A stretch of DNA of 64,000 nucleotides. Origin: G965226155 sp965226155. GTDB lineage: Bacteria > Pseudomonadota > Gammaproteobacteria > Eutrophobiales > Eutrophobiaceae. A model generated the notes under the pieces. That model searched no databases. It saw nothing but the letters and a program-made list of their open reading frames with translations, and had not been told where the DNA came from. The translations under genes and the position numbers were made by a program. Each line of letters begins with the position of its first letter. The stretch's first letter is position 1. Location: NCBI GenBank assembly GCA_965226155.1, contig OZ245331.1:2170001-2234000 (forward strand), read 5' to 3'. Positions 8,397-17,501 of this stretch are shown piece by piece.

Positions 8397-9412
8397 AGGT
8401 AGGTGAGCACTATCCCGGCAAAGATAACTACGCCTATCCAGTTATTACTCAGAAACGCCTTGAAGCAGCGCTCCGGTAAACGATCCTTAATCAAATACTG
8501 ATGGTAAATCATAAATCCTCCTGCAAGAATCAAGGAGTAGTAATAATAAAAACCAGCGTTAATCTGCAGGCCGACAATAATCATTATCGAAAGAAACATT
8601 GATTGCAAGATACCGATAATCAACTTATCAGCATCCTCAAATAAAATTGCAGTCGATTTCACCCCGATTTTAATATCGTCTTTAATATCAACCATTGCGT
8701 AAATAGTATCGTAAACTAAAACCCAAAGTATATTAGCACTATATAGTAGCCAAACAATATTAGGTACAGTGGAGGTCTGTGCCGCAAATGCCATTGGTAT
8801 CCCCCAGCTGAAGGCCAACCCGAGGAAAAATTGCGGCAGGTAGGTGTAGCGTTTCATAAATGGGTAGAGTACGGCAAGTATAACGGCGACAAAAGACAGC
8901 ATTATTGTTAACTTATTAGTTGTCAATACCAACAAAAAAGCGAGCAATAGCAACACAACTGCAACGAGTAATGCTTCGTAAATTTGTAACTCACCGGTTG
9001 TTACTGGGCGCTTATAGGTTCGTCTTACATGGCTGTCAAAATTCCTATCGGCGATATCATTGAAGACAACTCCGGCGGAACGTGTCAAAAATACCCCCAG
9101 TGTAAATACCAGCAACAAATGTAGGGATGGCAACGACTCATATGCAATCCATAATGCCCAGAGGGTCGGCCATAACAGCAGCATCCAACCTATCGGATTT
9201 TTGAGCCGGATTAAGCGTGCATACAAATCGAGCCGTTTATCGATAGCGGGTGAGTACTTTATATAAAGTGCATAACACTGATGGGCCGTTTTACTCAAGG
9301 TGTGCCATGCTATTAATGCAAGCGAATGTATCGCCTTCCCGGCATTGATCAGATGCGGGTGAATTTGTGAATATATTTCCTTGGCCCTGGCCAAATATAC
9401 AGAAGATTTCAT
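8393..9412 (-). CDS. ubiA: 4-hydroxybenzoate polyprenyltransferase UbiA
   Basis: Integral membrane prenyltransferase of ubiquinone synthesis. The first Asp-rich motif NDIADRNFD lies near residue 118 and the second region, DTIYAMVDIKDD, near 240; the NPIGWMLLLWPTLWALW segment is typical of UbiA. About eight membrane helices. The protein is 339 residues, longer than the usual 285-295, because of a 60-residue N-terminal extension before LYARLIRLKNP. No internal ATG offers a shorter start before the conserved part, so the extension seems real. It is translationally coupled to the M14 gene. Confidence 0.95.
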   Translation of the reverse strand: MKSSVYLARAKEIYSQIHPHLINAGKAIHSLALIAWHTLSKTAHQCYALYIKYSPAIDKRLDLYARLIRLKNPIGWMLLLWPTLWALWIAYESLPSLHLLLVFTLGVFLTRSAGVVFNDIADRNFDSHVRRTYKRPVTTGELQIYEALLVAVVLLLLAFLLVLTTNKLTIMLSFVAVILAVLYPFMKRYTYLPQFFLGLAFSWGIPMAFAAQTSTVPNIVWLLYSANILWVLVYDTIYAMVDIKDDIKIGVKSTAILFEDADKLIIGILQSMFLSIMIIVGLQINAGFYYYYSLILAGGFMIYHQYLIKDRLPERCFKAFLSNNWIGVVIFAGIVLTYL

Positions 9413-9480
9413 AGTTTTTATCTTACTAGTAAATTAGCCTTGTCAATTGATTTGGTATATCGGTGTATTTTACAGATATC

Positions 9481-11580
9481 TTAGACATTGCCATATGCCA
9501 TACTTGCAGACAGCCATCGCTTGATTAGTTTTTGAACCAGTTGTGGATGATCTTTGATGAAGTTATCTGCAATTTTCTGCATTCGCGGTAAATACGCTAC
9601 ATCTCTGATGATATTAGCGATCTGCATTTCCGGCAAGCCAGTTTGCCTGGTGCCCATTAGGTCTCCTGGCCCTCGCAACTCCAGGTCTTTTTCTGCGATT
9701 ACAAAACCGTCATTATATGAGCGCATTACTTCCAATCGTGTCTGTGCCAGTTCAGACAAGAATGGCTGATATAACAATACACAATTACTTTTTTCAGTTC
9801 CACGGCCAACACGCCCTCTTAACTGATGTAATTGCGCAAGTCCTAGCCGTTCGGCATTTTCAATTACCATGAGGCTTGCATTTGGAACATCAACCCCCAC
9901 CTCGATTACAGTTGTTGCTACAAGTAAATCAAGTTTGCCATTTTTAAAATCATTCATCACTGAATCTTTCTCGGGGCCTTTTAATCTTCCATGTATTAAA
10001 CCAATTGAGAGGGTTGGTAACATCTCTGACAAATATTCATAGGTTTTTACAGCAGCTTGGAATTGTGAGATATCGGAGTCATCAATCAAGGTGCATACCC
10101 AGTAAACTTGCTGCCCGTCTTTACATACATTGGAGATTCTTTCTATAACTTCATTTCTCTTAAGGTTTGATAAGACTACGGTAGTTATAGGTTGTCTCCC
10201 TGGTGGCAGTTCATCTAAGACAGATATATCTAGTTCAGCAAACATGGTCATTGCAAGCGTTCGAGGAATAGGTGTCGCAGTCATTATCAGTTGATGTGGT
10301 TGCCGTTTTCTTTTATTTCCTTTCTCAATCAGAGAAAGACGTTGGTGCACACCAAAACGATGTTGTTCGTCTATAATAACTAGACCGAGATTTCCAAATT
10401 TAATATCGTCTTGAAAAAGTGCATGCGTCCCGACTGCAATATAGGGGTCCTTCGATATCATCTGGCTGATAACAAACTCTTTGTTCGATGCTTTTAGTTT
10501 TCCACTCAACAAATAGACTGGAATATCCAGATTTACCAGCCAGTTTTGTAGATTACGATAATGCTGTTCCGCCAGCAATTCAGTCGGGACCATCAATACG
10601 GCTTGTAAGCCTGATTCGACGGATTGAACCGCAGCGGCGGCGGCTAAGATAGTTTTACCTGATCCAACATCACCCTGGATCAATCTCAGCATGGGCTCAT
10701 TTTGAGATAAGTCTTGCTGTATCTCATTGAGTACACGTTGTTGTGCGTCAGTAAGTGTATAGGGTAGGGCATTTAACATTTTACATGTTAATCCATCAGG
10801 CGACGGATTTAATGGAACCGCTCTGGATGATCTAATCTGTTTACGAAGTAAACGTAAGCTGAGATGGTGAGCCAGTAATTCTTCAAGTATTAGTCTGAGT
10901 TGTGATGGATGTCGGCCTAGGCTCAATTGTTCAAGATTCGCACCCGCAGGTGGTCTATGCAAGTAGACCAAGGCATCGCGGAGTGTAATAAAATCTGCAG
11001 CTTCATCAATATCTGCCGGCAACAGTTCGTCAAGTCCGTCGGGGTTGATATCAAGGACGTTGAGGGCCTGGTCGGTTAGTTTTCTTATCCTCGGTTGTAC
11101 GATACCTTCCGTGAGCGGATAAACTGGAGTTAGCGTTTGTTCTACATGTTCCAGCTCATCCTCTTTTACGTGCTGATATTCAGGATGAATCATTTCTAGG
11201 CTACTCGATCCCCGACGTACTTGGCCCCAGCATCGTAGATATGATCCCTTTTTTAGACGCGCTTGTTGGTAATGGCTAAAATGAAATAAGCGGAGGATGA
11301 TTGCGCCTGTCCCATCACTGATACGACATAGTAGAGATCGTCTGCCGCTGTACTGTATCTGTGTTAATTCAATCTGCCCCTGGATCAATTTTTCTTGTCC
11401 GGCTTTCAGGCTCCCTATATTAGTAAGGTGCGTGCGGTCGATATATCGATACGGCAGATGAAATAAAAGATCTTGGATAGATTCAATGCCGAGGTTAGCG
11501 AGCTTTTTAGCCGCAACCGGCCCGACACCCGAAAGGGATGATACCGAATCAGATAAATGTAAAGGAAGGCGCTTACCCAC
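9481..11580 (-). CDS. recG: ATP-dependent DNA helicase RecG
   Basis: 699 residues, normal length. Order: helix-hairpin-helix-like start (LSGVGPVAAKKLANLGI), wedge/OB domain (about 60-160), helicase motor with Walker A GDVGSGKT near residue 300 and Walker B IIDEQHRFG, motif III TATPIPRTLA, and the second motor with LHQLRGRVGRG. It reverses stalled replication forks. Start is GTG at 11580 with no clear ribosome site; it lies 12 bases after ridA. Last gene of the yicC-gmk-rpoZ-spoT-ridA-recG run. Confidence 0.97.
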   Translation of the reverse strand: MGKRLPLHLSDSVSSLSGVGPVAAKKLANLGIESIQDLLFHLPYRYIDRTHLTNIGSLKAGQEKLIQGQIELTQIQYSGRRSLLCRISDGTGAIILRLFHFSHYQQARLKKGSYLRCWGQVRRGSSSLEMIHPEYQHVKEDELEHVEQTLTPVYPLTEGIVQPRIRKLTDQALNVLDINPDGLDELLPADIDEAADFITLRDALVYLHRPPAGANLEQLSLGRHPSQLRLILEELLAHHLSLRLLRKQIRSSRAVPLNPSPDGLTCKMLNALPYTLTDAQQRVLNEIQQDLSQNEPMLRLIQGDVGSGKTILAAAAAVQSVESGLQAVLMVPTELLAEQHYRNLQNWLVNLDIPVYLLSGKLKASNKEFVISQMISKDPYIAVGTHALFQDDIKFGNLGLVIIDEQHRFGVHQRLSLIEKGNKRKRQPHQLIMTATPIPRTLAMTMFAELDISVLDELPPGRQPITTVVLSNLKRNEVIERISNVCKDGQQVYWVCTLIDDSDISQFQAAVKTYEYLSEMLPTLSIGLIHGRLKGPEKDSVMNDFKNGKLDLLVATTVIEVGVDVPNASLMVIENAERLGLAQLHQLRGRVGRGTEKSNCVLLYQPFLSELAQTRLEVMRSYNDGFVIAEKDLELRGPGDLMGTRQTGLPEMQIANIIRDVAYLPRMQKIADNFIKDHPQLVQKLIKRWLSASMAYGNV

Positions 11581-11592
11581 GTCAGATGGGAT

Positions 11593-11979
11593 TCAGTCTT
11601 TTAAATGTATGATGGCATCCATTTCAATTAGTGCGTCTTTTGGGAGTTGCGACACACCGATTGCGGCCCGGGCCGGATAGGGCTTCTGGAAATACTCGGC
11701 CATCACTTCATTAATAAGTGAAAAATGATCGAGATTGGTCAGATAGACATTTAGCTTAGCAACGTTATCAAGGGTGGTTCCGGCAGCTTTAGCGATTGCA
11801 GAGAGGTTATCGAATACTCTGATTATTTGCTCACGAATTTCCGTACTTACGATATCCATGGTATTCGGATCGAGTGGAATTTGACCTGATACATAGATAA
11901 TTCCATCTATCCTGACAGCCTGTGAATAGGTACCGATTGCTACTGGTGCATTTTCAGTTGTAATAATCTCCCAAGTCAT
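11593..11979 (-). CDS. ridA: 2-iminobutanoate/2-iminopropanoate deaminase RidA
   Basis: 128 residues of the YjgF/YER057c/UK114 family. The signature region GVSQLPKDALIEMDAI near residue 108 and the Arg in YPARAAI are the conserved active-site features that hydrolyse reactive enamine/imine intermediates released by PLP enzymes. A good ribosome site, AAGGA, precedes the ATG. It sits between spoT and recG, where Escherichia coli carries trmH; ridA next to spoT is common in other gammaproteobacteria. Confidence 0.96.
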   Translation of the reverse strand: MTWEIITTENAPVAIGTYSQAVRIDGIIYVSGQIPLDPNTMDIVSTEIREQIIRVFDNLSAIAKAAGTTLDNVAKLNVYLTNLDHFSLINEVMAEYFQKPYPARAAIGVSQLPKDALIEMDAIIHLKD

Positions 11980-12004
11980 CGTAGTTCCTTAAATGAGTGA
12001 TCTT

Positions 12005-14116
12005 CTATCGTCTAATTAGCCGTGCGACATTTTTGATCCCACGAACGCGGCGCATGATTCTGGCAAGATGCAGTCTGTTTTTCACTTCGACAATAAATTT
12101 CAGTGTATTATATCTGTCATCCTTATCCTTCATTTCGATATGGACGATATTAGCCTCCTCGTTGGCAATGGTTGAGGCTATTTTCGCTAATACACCACGC
12201 TGATTGGTAACATCGACAATTATACTGGTCGGGAAGTGCGCCTCGATATCCGGTTCCCATTCAACGTTTATCCACTTATCAGGATGATTCCGGTATTCAG
12301 CGACGTTTGGACAGGACTGATGATGGACCACGATACCTTTGCCTGCTGTTACGAATCCAAGGATACGATCACCGGGTATGGGAAGGCAGCATTTGGGAAA
12401 GTTGACAACCATCCCTTCTGTTCCCTTAATCATTAAGGGTTGTGCATTTAGCTTGTTTTTATTATCTGAAACATCGGCAGAACCTATCAATTTCCTGGCA
12501 ACTATTTTCACCATCCGGTTTCCTAGGCCAACCTCCTGTAACAGCATTTCTTCATTGTCTAGGTGGTATTCATTTAGTACTGCTTTCAGCAATGCTTGAT
12601 CGATGTCCTCGTAATTTACGGACAACAATTTTAACTCACGTATAAGTAATCTTTTCCCGAGTGCGATAGCTTCACTTTGTTGCAGATTCTTTAGATAGTG
12701 ACGAATGTTTGAACGTGCCTTTGCCGTGATGGTAAAATTAAGCCAGGCAGGGTCTGGTCTTGCGCCGGGTGCATTGATGATTTCAACAGTGTCTCCGGAT
12801 GTGAGTCGACTCCCCAGCGGGGCAAGACGTCTGTTTATCCGTGCGCCGACGCAATTATTTCCAACATCCGTGTGGATTGCATAGGCAAAATCTACTGCAG
12901 TTGCACCTTTTGGCAGTTGTATGATCTTCCCCTTCGGGGTAAAGAGATAGACAGAGTCCGGAAACAGATCAACCTTTACATTATCAAGGAATTCCTGGGG
13001 ATTCCCGGCAGTCGTCTGCATTTCAACAATACGCTTCAACCATTCACGGGTACGTTTTTGTGCGCTTTTTTGGTCGTTTGAGCTCCCGCTCTTGTATAGC
13101 CAGTGTGCTGCAATTCCTGCTTCTGCCACGTCATCCATTTCCTTTGTTCGTATTTGTACTTCTATCGGGACACCAAACGGGCCAAACAGTACAGTATGCA
13201 GTGATTGGTATCCGTTTGTTTTTGGTATTGCAATATAGTCTTTGAATTTCCCCGTAACCGGTTTATACAGGTTGTGAACCGTCCCCAGCATCCGATAACA
13301 AGTTTCGACGTTATCAACAATGACACGGAATGCATACACATCATAAACTTCATCAAACGAGAGTTTATTTTTAAACATCTTTTTATAAATCCCATAAAGA
13401 TGTTTTTCGCGGCCGAATATCTGGCCGTGGATTTTTTCTTGTCTAAGCCGCCGCTTGATGGCATTTCTGATATTAGTGATGATTTCCTTGCGATGGCCAC
13501 GAGCTTTTATTATCTGCTCGTTCAATATTCTGTAACGCATAGGGTATAAAGTCGCGAAACCGAGCTCTTCCAACTCCAGACGTATGCTGTTTATTCCAAG
13601 ACGGTGAGCGATCGGACTGTAAATTTCTAATGTCTCCCTAGCGATACGTCGTCGTTTGTCTGGACGGAGCGCACCGAGTGTACGCATGTTATGCAGGCGA
13701 TCTGCCAGTTTTACTAGTATTACCCTGATGTCATTGCTCATGGCCATCAGCATCTTTCTGAAGTTCTGAGCTTGTGCTTCTTCATGGCTACTAAACTCAA
13801 CTTGAGTTAGCTTGCTTACGCCGTCGACCAGTTCTGCAATCTCCTTACCAAATTCTCGCTTAATTTCGTCCTTGGCAGTCTCGGTATCTTCGATAACATC
13901 ATGTAGGATTGCGGCAGTTAGCGTTTCGCAATCCATGTGCATTTCAGTGAGTATTCTCGCTACTTCTAAAGGATGGTAAATGAAAGGTTCGCCACTTTTC
14001 CGATGTTGCCCTTTGTGGGCCTGAGCACCGAATTGATAAGCACGACGGATTTTATCTACATCGATATTAGGGAGGTAGTTCCTAGATAGTTTTTCCAGTT
14101 CAACTATGGTGGTCAT
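12005..14116 (-). CDS. spoT: Bifunctional (p)ppGpp synthetase/hydrolase SpoT
   Basis: Start chosen at ATG 14116 (MTTIVELEKL), giving 703 residues; a TTG at 14137 adds seven residues with no better signal. Domains: HD hydrolase (about 35-190; ILHDVIEDT with the HD pair intact), synthetase (about 230-345; YRMLGTVHNLYKP, NGYQSLHT), TGS (about 385-445; LPKGATAVDFAYAIHT) and a C-terminal ACT domain (about 630-703). EIYSPIAHRLG is conserved. The intact HD site predicts ppGpp hydrolysis as well as synthesis, so this is the SpoT/Rsh type. It follows rpoZ. Confidence 0.97.
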   Translation of the reverse strand: MTTIVELEKLSRNYLPNIDVDKIRRAYQFGAQAHKGQHRKSGEPFIYHPLEVARILTEMHMDCETLTAAILHDVIEDTETAKDEIKREFGKEIAELVDGVSKLTQVEFSSHEEAQAQNFRKMLMAMSNDIRVILVKLADRLHNMRTLGALRPDKRRRIARETLEIYSPIAHRLGINSIRLELEELGFATLYPMRYRILNEQIIKARGHRKEIITNIRNAIKRRLRQEKIHGQIFGREKHLYGIYKKMFKNKLSFDEVYDVYAFRVIVDNVETCYRMLGTVHNLYKPVTGKFKDYIAIPKTNGYQSLHTVLFGPFGVPIEVQIRTKEMDDVAEAGIAAHWLYKSGSSNDQKSAQKRTREWLKRIVEMQTTAGNPQEFLDNVKVDLFPDSVYLFTPKGKIIQLPKGATAVDFAYAIHTDVGNNCVGARINRRLAPLGSRLTSGDTVEIINAPGARPDPAWLNFTITAKARSNIRHYLKNLQQSEAIALGKRLLIRELKLLSVNYEDIDQALLKAVLNEYHLDNEEMLLQEVGLGNRMVKIVARKLIGSADVSDNKNKLNAQPLMIKGTEGMVVNFPKCCLPIPGDRILGFVTAGKGIVVHHQSCPNVAEYRNHPDKWINVEWEPDIEAHFPTSIIVDVTNQRGVLAKIASTIANEEANIVHIEMKDKDDRYNTLKFIVEVKNRLHLARIMRRVRGIKNVARLIRR

Positions 14117-14217
14117 GAACAAATTGTAACCCAGCAACGGGCGTGTTGCAGAGTTGTTTCGGGAGAATTACAGCTTAATCACCTAGTATTTTTAATCCAT
14201 AGATGTAGAAGTTTAGA

Positions 14218-14475
14218 TTAATCGGTGGGAGGAAACTCCAGCTGGGCAGCATCATCTTCATAACTGCTGCCTATGTTGAGTTTTTCGATATTGTCGTCCG
14301 TAACGAGTTGTTCGGCAATTTCGCGCAGTGCGATGACCGTTGGCTTATCTGCTTCCTCTTCAACGAGGATATCGGCTCCGAGTGATATCTGTCGTGCACG
14401 CTTGCTTGCGAGTAATACTAGATCATAGCGATTAACCACGTTTTCCAGACAATCTTCTACAGTTAACCTTGCCAT
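14218..14475 (-). CDS. rpoZ: RNA polymerase omega subunit
   Basis: 85 residues beginning MARLTVEDCLENVVNRYDLVLLASKRARQ-like, the universal omega signature. It stabilises the beta-prime subunit and is needed for ppGpp binding to RNA polymerase, which fits its place directly before spoT. The acidic C-terminal tail is variable in the family. The 101-base gap to spoT contains no visible terminator. Confidence 0.97.
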   Translation of the reverse strand: MARLTVEDCLENVVNRYDLVLLASKRARQISLGADILVEEEADKPTVIALREIAEQLVTDDNIEKLNIGSSYEDDAAQLEFPPTD

Positions 14476-14520
14476 TCAGTCTAACCTCATTATTAATGCA
14501 GTTTGAATAAGTGCGGTATT

Positions 14521-15156
14521 CTACTTAATTTTAGCTGCATCATCCAACATTTGTCCGACGAAACTGTCAAAAAAGTGGCTTTGCTGGATATATCCATGCC
14601 GCATGACCCTTATAATGTTGTTTAACTCTTGTAATGCAGTATTGAAATCATCATTAATTACAAGGAAATCATATTCCCGGTAATGAGATAATTCGTCTTT
14701 GGCTTCTCGCATTCGAAGAGTTACTTCTTCATCGGCATCTCCCCGTTCACATAGTCTGGCTTCAAGCGTTTCGTAAGACGGTGGTAAGACAAAAATGGTG
14801 ACAGCGGGTGTAATCAATTTTCTAACCTGTTCGGCGCCTTGCCAGTCAATTTCAAGAATGATGTCCTTTCCCTCGGATAATTGCGATTCGACCCAATCTC
14901 GCGAAGTCCCATAATAATTTTCAAACACTTCTGCATATTCCAGGAACTTACCGTTTGCGACTAGTGCAAGAAACTGCGATCTGTCAACGAAATGATAATC
15001 AGCACCGTCCTTCTCGTATTGTCGTTTTGGTCTTGTGGTATGTGATATTGACACGTACAGGTTTGGTATGGTCTCAATTAATGCTTTTACAAGTGATGTT
15101 TTTCCTGCTCCTGAAGGAGCAGAGATGATAATCGAGTTTCCTTTTTTATTATTCAT
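14521..15156 (-). CDS. gmk: Guanylate kinase
   Basis: 211 residues. P-loop SAPSGAGKTSLV at residues 12-23; GMP-binding part with SHTTRPKRQYEKDGADYHFV; lid region following. Converts GMP to GDP with ATP. Start ATG at 15156 lies 13 bases after yicC. The gmk-rpoZ-spoT order links nucleotide supply with the stringent response, as in E. coli. Confidence 0.97.
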   Translation of the reverse strand: MNNKKGNSIIISAPSGAGKTSLVKALIETIPNLYVSISHTTRPKRQYEKDGADYHFVDRSQFLALVANGKFLEYAEVFENYYGTSRDWVESQLSEGKDIILEIDWQGAEQVRKLITPAVTIFVLPPSYETLEARLCERGDADEEVTLRMREAKDELSHYREYDFLVINDDFNTALQELNNIIRVMRHGYIQQSHFFDSFVGQMLDDAAKIK

Positions 15157-15169
15157 AATTGACTATCGT

Positions 15170-16030
15170 TTATTCAATATTTTGTATTTGTTCGCGCATT
15201 TGTTCAATCAGAACTTTTAGTTCAATGGAAGTATTGCTCATGTCGATATTAATCGACTTCGATCCCAGTGTATTGGCTTCACGGTTAAATTCCTGCATTA
15301 GAAAATCAAGACGACGTCCCATAGGTTCATTCTGGTCTACAACGTGAATTACTTCTTTTAGATGTGCCTCTAACCTATCTAATTCTTCCGAAATATCCAT
15401 TTTTTGTAACAGTAACAATAATTCTTGTTCGAATCTTTCATTATTCAAGTCAACCTGCATATCCTTTGCCTTCTTGAAATATCGTGTACGTATATCCTCC
15501 GCTATCTCAGGTAACTTTGATTTGATGTTGATGATCTGATTGCTAACAGCATCACACCGTTCCAGTATCATATCGCGTATCTTTGCTCCTTCTCTTTCTC
15601 GTGTCTCGATAATTGAACCCAGTGTAGCATCCACAAGGGAGTACACAGGATCTTGTATCGTATCAATATCGAACATTTCCTTCTGGATGACCCCAGGCCA
15701 ACGCATGATATCAAGCGGGTTCATCTGATCATTTTCAGATATGGGTAAGGACCGTGCAGCAGCAACTATTTTTTCCACCAATTCGATATTTACCGGAATT
15801 TTCGATAACGCCTGCTCTCCAGGTTCAATTCGCAGAGAGCAATCCACCTTCCCGCGTTTAATACGGCTTGAAATTCTATCCCGAATCCCAGCTTCCAGTA
15901 TTCTGAAATCATCTGGTATGCGGATAGATATATCCAGATAACGGTGATTCACGGTTTTTATCTCCATGAATACATTGCCCCATTCACCACTGGCTTCCTT
16001 CCTGCCGAATGCGGTCATGCTTACAATCAT
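15170..16030 (-). CDS. yicC: YicC-family endoribonuclease/stress protein
   Basis: Start chosen at ATG 16030, giving MIVSMTAFGRKEASGEWG, the usual family N-terminus; GGGGC lies about eight bases ahead. A frame-open extension to 16072 is unlikely. 286 residues. The N-terminal YicC_N domain and the C-terminal DUF1732 part (about 200-286; GRRLDFLMQEFNREANTLGSK) are complete. The family is reported to be an endoribonuclease acting in small-RNA turnover. Divergent from rph, as in E. coli. Confidence 0.93.
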   Translation of the reverse strand: MIVSMTAFGRKEASGEWGNVFMEIKTVNHRYLDISIRIPDDFRILEAGIRDRISSRIKRGKVDCSLRIEPGEQALSKIPVNIELVEKIVAAARSLPISENDQMNPLDIMRWPGVIQKEMFDIDTIQDPVYSLVDATLGSIIETREREGAKIRDMILERCDAVSNQIINIKSKLPEIAEDIRTRYFKKAKDMQVDLNNERFEQELLLLLQKMDISEELDRLEAHLKEVIHVVDQNEPMGRRLDFLMQEFNREANTLGSKSINIDMSNTSIELKVLIEQMREQIQNIE

Positions 16031-16153
16031 TATTTGCCCCAGTATTTTTATGAAATTGCAGAATCCAGACAATTAATCAAACTACTGCCATATGCAATAA
16101 GGGATTATATGATATTAAAGGTATAATGACGGCTTTTTTATAGGAGTGTAATA
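16031..16153. promoter_or_regulatory. Divergent yicC/rph promoter region
   Basis: This gap must start both the yicC-gmk and the rph-rdgB-hemW transcripts. A perfect TATAAT lies a little before a short T-run on the rph side, but no good -35 is at the right spacing. AGGAGTG precedes the rph ATG. No operator could be recognised. Confidence 0.4.
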
Positions 16154-16870
16154 ATGCGCCCAAGCGGTAGAAGTAATGATGAACTCAGGAAAATTACCAT
16201 CACGCGTGAATTTACCTGTCATGCAGAAGGATCGGTACTGGTTGAATTTGGTCAAACTCGAGTCATCTGTAATGCAACGATTGAATCATCTGTACCTTCT
16301 TTCTTGAAAGGGAAGGGCAGCGGCTGGTTGACTGCAGAATATGGTATGTTGCCGCGGTCTACCAATACACGAATGCGCAGAGAAGCAGCAAGCAATCGTC
16401 AAAGTGGCAGAACGATGGAAATCCAGCGCTTAATTGGTCGATCTTTGAGAGCGGTGCTGGATCTAAATCAGTTGGGGGGAAATACTATCATCGTCGATTG
16501 TGATGTGATTCAGGCCGATGGCGGGACACGAACCGCATCTATTACTGGTGCTTATGTCGCACTGATTGATTCGATCCGGCATGCACAACGAAACGGTCTC
16601 ATTACTACTGATCCGGTCAATGGTAAAGTCGCATCTGTATCTGTGGGTATACATCAGAACAATCCAATAGTAGATTTGGACTATCTTGAAGATTCCGAAG
16701 CAGAAACGGATATGAACGTCGTGATGAATGACACCGGAGAATTTATTGAAGTACAAGGAACAGCTGAAGGTCATCCATTTAATCGAAAAGAACTAGATAC
16801 GATGTTGGAACTGGCGAGCACGGGTATAAATCGCCTATTTGGAATTCAGACCCAGTCTTTAAATGAATAG
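16154..16870 (+). CDS. rph: Ribonuclease PH
   Basis: 238 residues, full length. Phosphate-dependent 3'-5' exoribonuclease that trims tRNA precursors. Begins RPSGRSNDELRKITITREF, and contains GWLTAEYGMLPRSTN and DCDVIQADGGTRTASITG, which carry the phosphate-binding and catalytic residues. AGGAGTG provides the ribosome site. Directly followed by rdgB without a gap. Confidence 0.97.
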   Translation: MRPSGRSNDELRKITITREFTCHAEGSVLVEFGQTRVICNATIESSVPSFLKGKGSGWLTAEYGMLPRSTNTRMRREAASNRQSGRTMEIQRLIGRSLRAVLDLNQLGGNTIIVDCDVIQADGGTRTASITGAYVALIDSIRHAQRNGLITTDPVNGKVASVSVGIHQNNPIVDLDYLEDSEAETDMNVVMNDTGEFIEVQGTAEGHPFNRKELDTMLELASTGINRLFGIQTQSLNE

Positions 16871-17494
16871 TTGGTTGTGTCTTTGAAGCATCGAGTCGTC
16901 CTCGCAAGCAACAATTCAGGGAAGTTGCGCGAAATTGCAGGGATACTGGCACAATGTGCGATTGAACTGATCCCACAATCTGACTTTGGTGTACCGGAGG
17001 TAGCTGAGGCCGGTACTACGTTTGTGGAAAATGCAATCATTAAGGCTAAGCATGCATCTCAAATAGCCGGCCTTCCCGCCATCGCCGATGATTCCGGCAT
17101 TGAAGTTGATGTCCTTCAAGGCGCACCTGGTATCTATTCGGCACGTTATGCAGGTGAAACGGCAAGTGATGAGGAAAACCTTCGTTTGTTATTGGACAAT
17201 ATTAGCAAAAGCCATGCCCAGCAACCGGCTGCGAGGTTTCATTGTGCCGTTGTCTATTTACGTAATGCCGATGATAGCAGTCCGGTAATTGCAGAGGAGA
17301 CGTGGGAGGGATATATAGTATCTGAGCCGAAAGGCGAAAATGGTTTCGGGTATGATCCGGTTTTTTACGTGCCTGAATATCAATGTACATCGGCTGAACT
17401 CGCGCCTGATATTAAAAACTCAATCAGTCACAGGGCGCAGGCCCTAACAAAACTGGCACAGAAACTGAAATTGGACACTGTTCTGTCCGGTTAA
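16871..17494 (+). CDS. rdgB: dITP/XTP pyrophosphatase (RdgB/HAM1)
   Basis: 207 residues. Removes non-canonical purine triphosphates. The signature VLASNNSGKLREI is near the start and IADDSGIEVDVLQGAPGIYSARYAG carries the metal site; KGENGFGYDPVF follows. No ATG fits; a TTG at 16871, immediately after the rph stop, or GTG at 16877 must be used, and neither has a strong ribosome site. Coupled to rph. Confidence 0.95.
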   Translation: MVVSLKHRVVLASNNSGKLREIAGILAQCAIELIPQSDFGVPEVAEAGTTFVENAIIKAKHASQIAGLPAIADDSGIEVDVLQGAPGIYSARYAGETASDEENLRLLLDNISKSHAQQPAARFHCAVVYLRNADDSSPVIAEETWEGYIVSEPKGENGFGYDPVFYVPEYQCTSAELAPDIKNSISHRAQALTKLAQKLKLDTVLSG

Positions 17495-17501
17495 GAACAC
17501 A

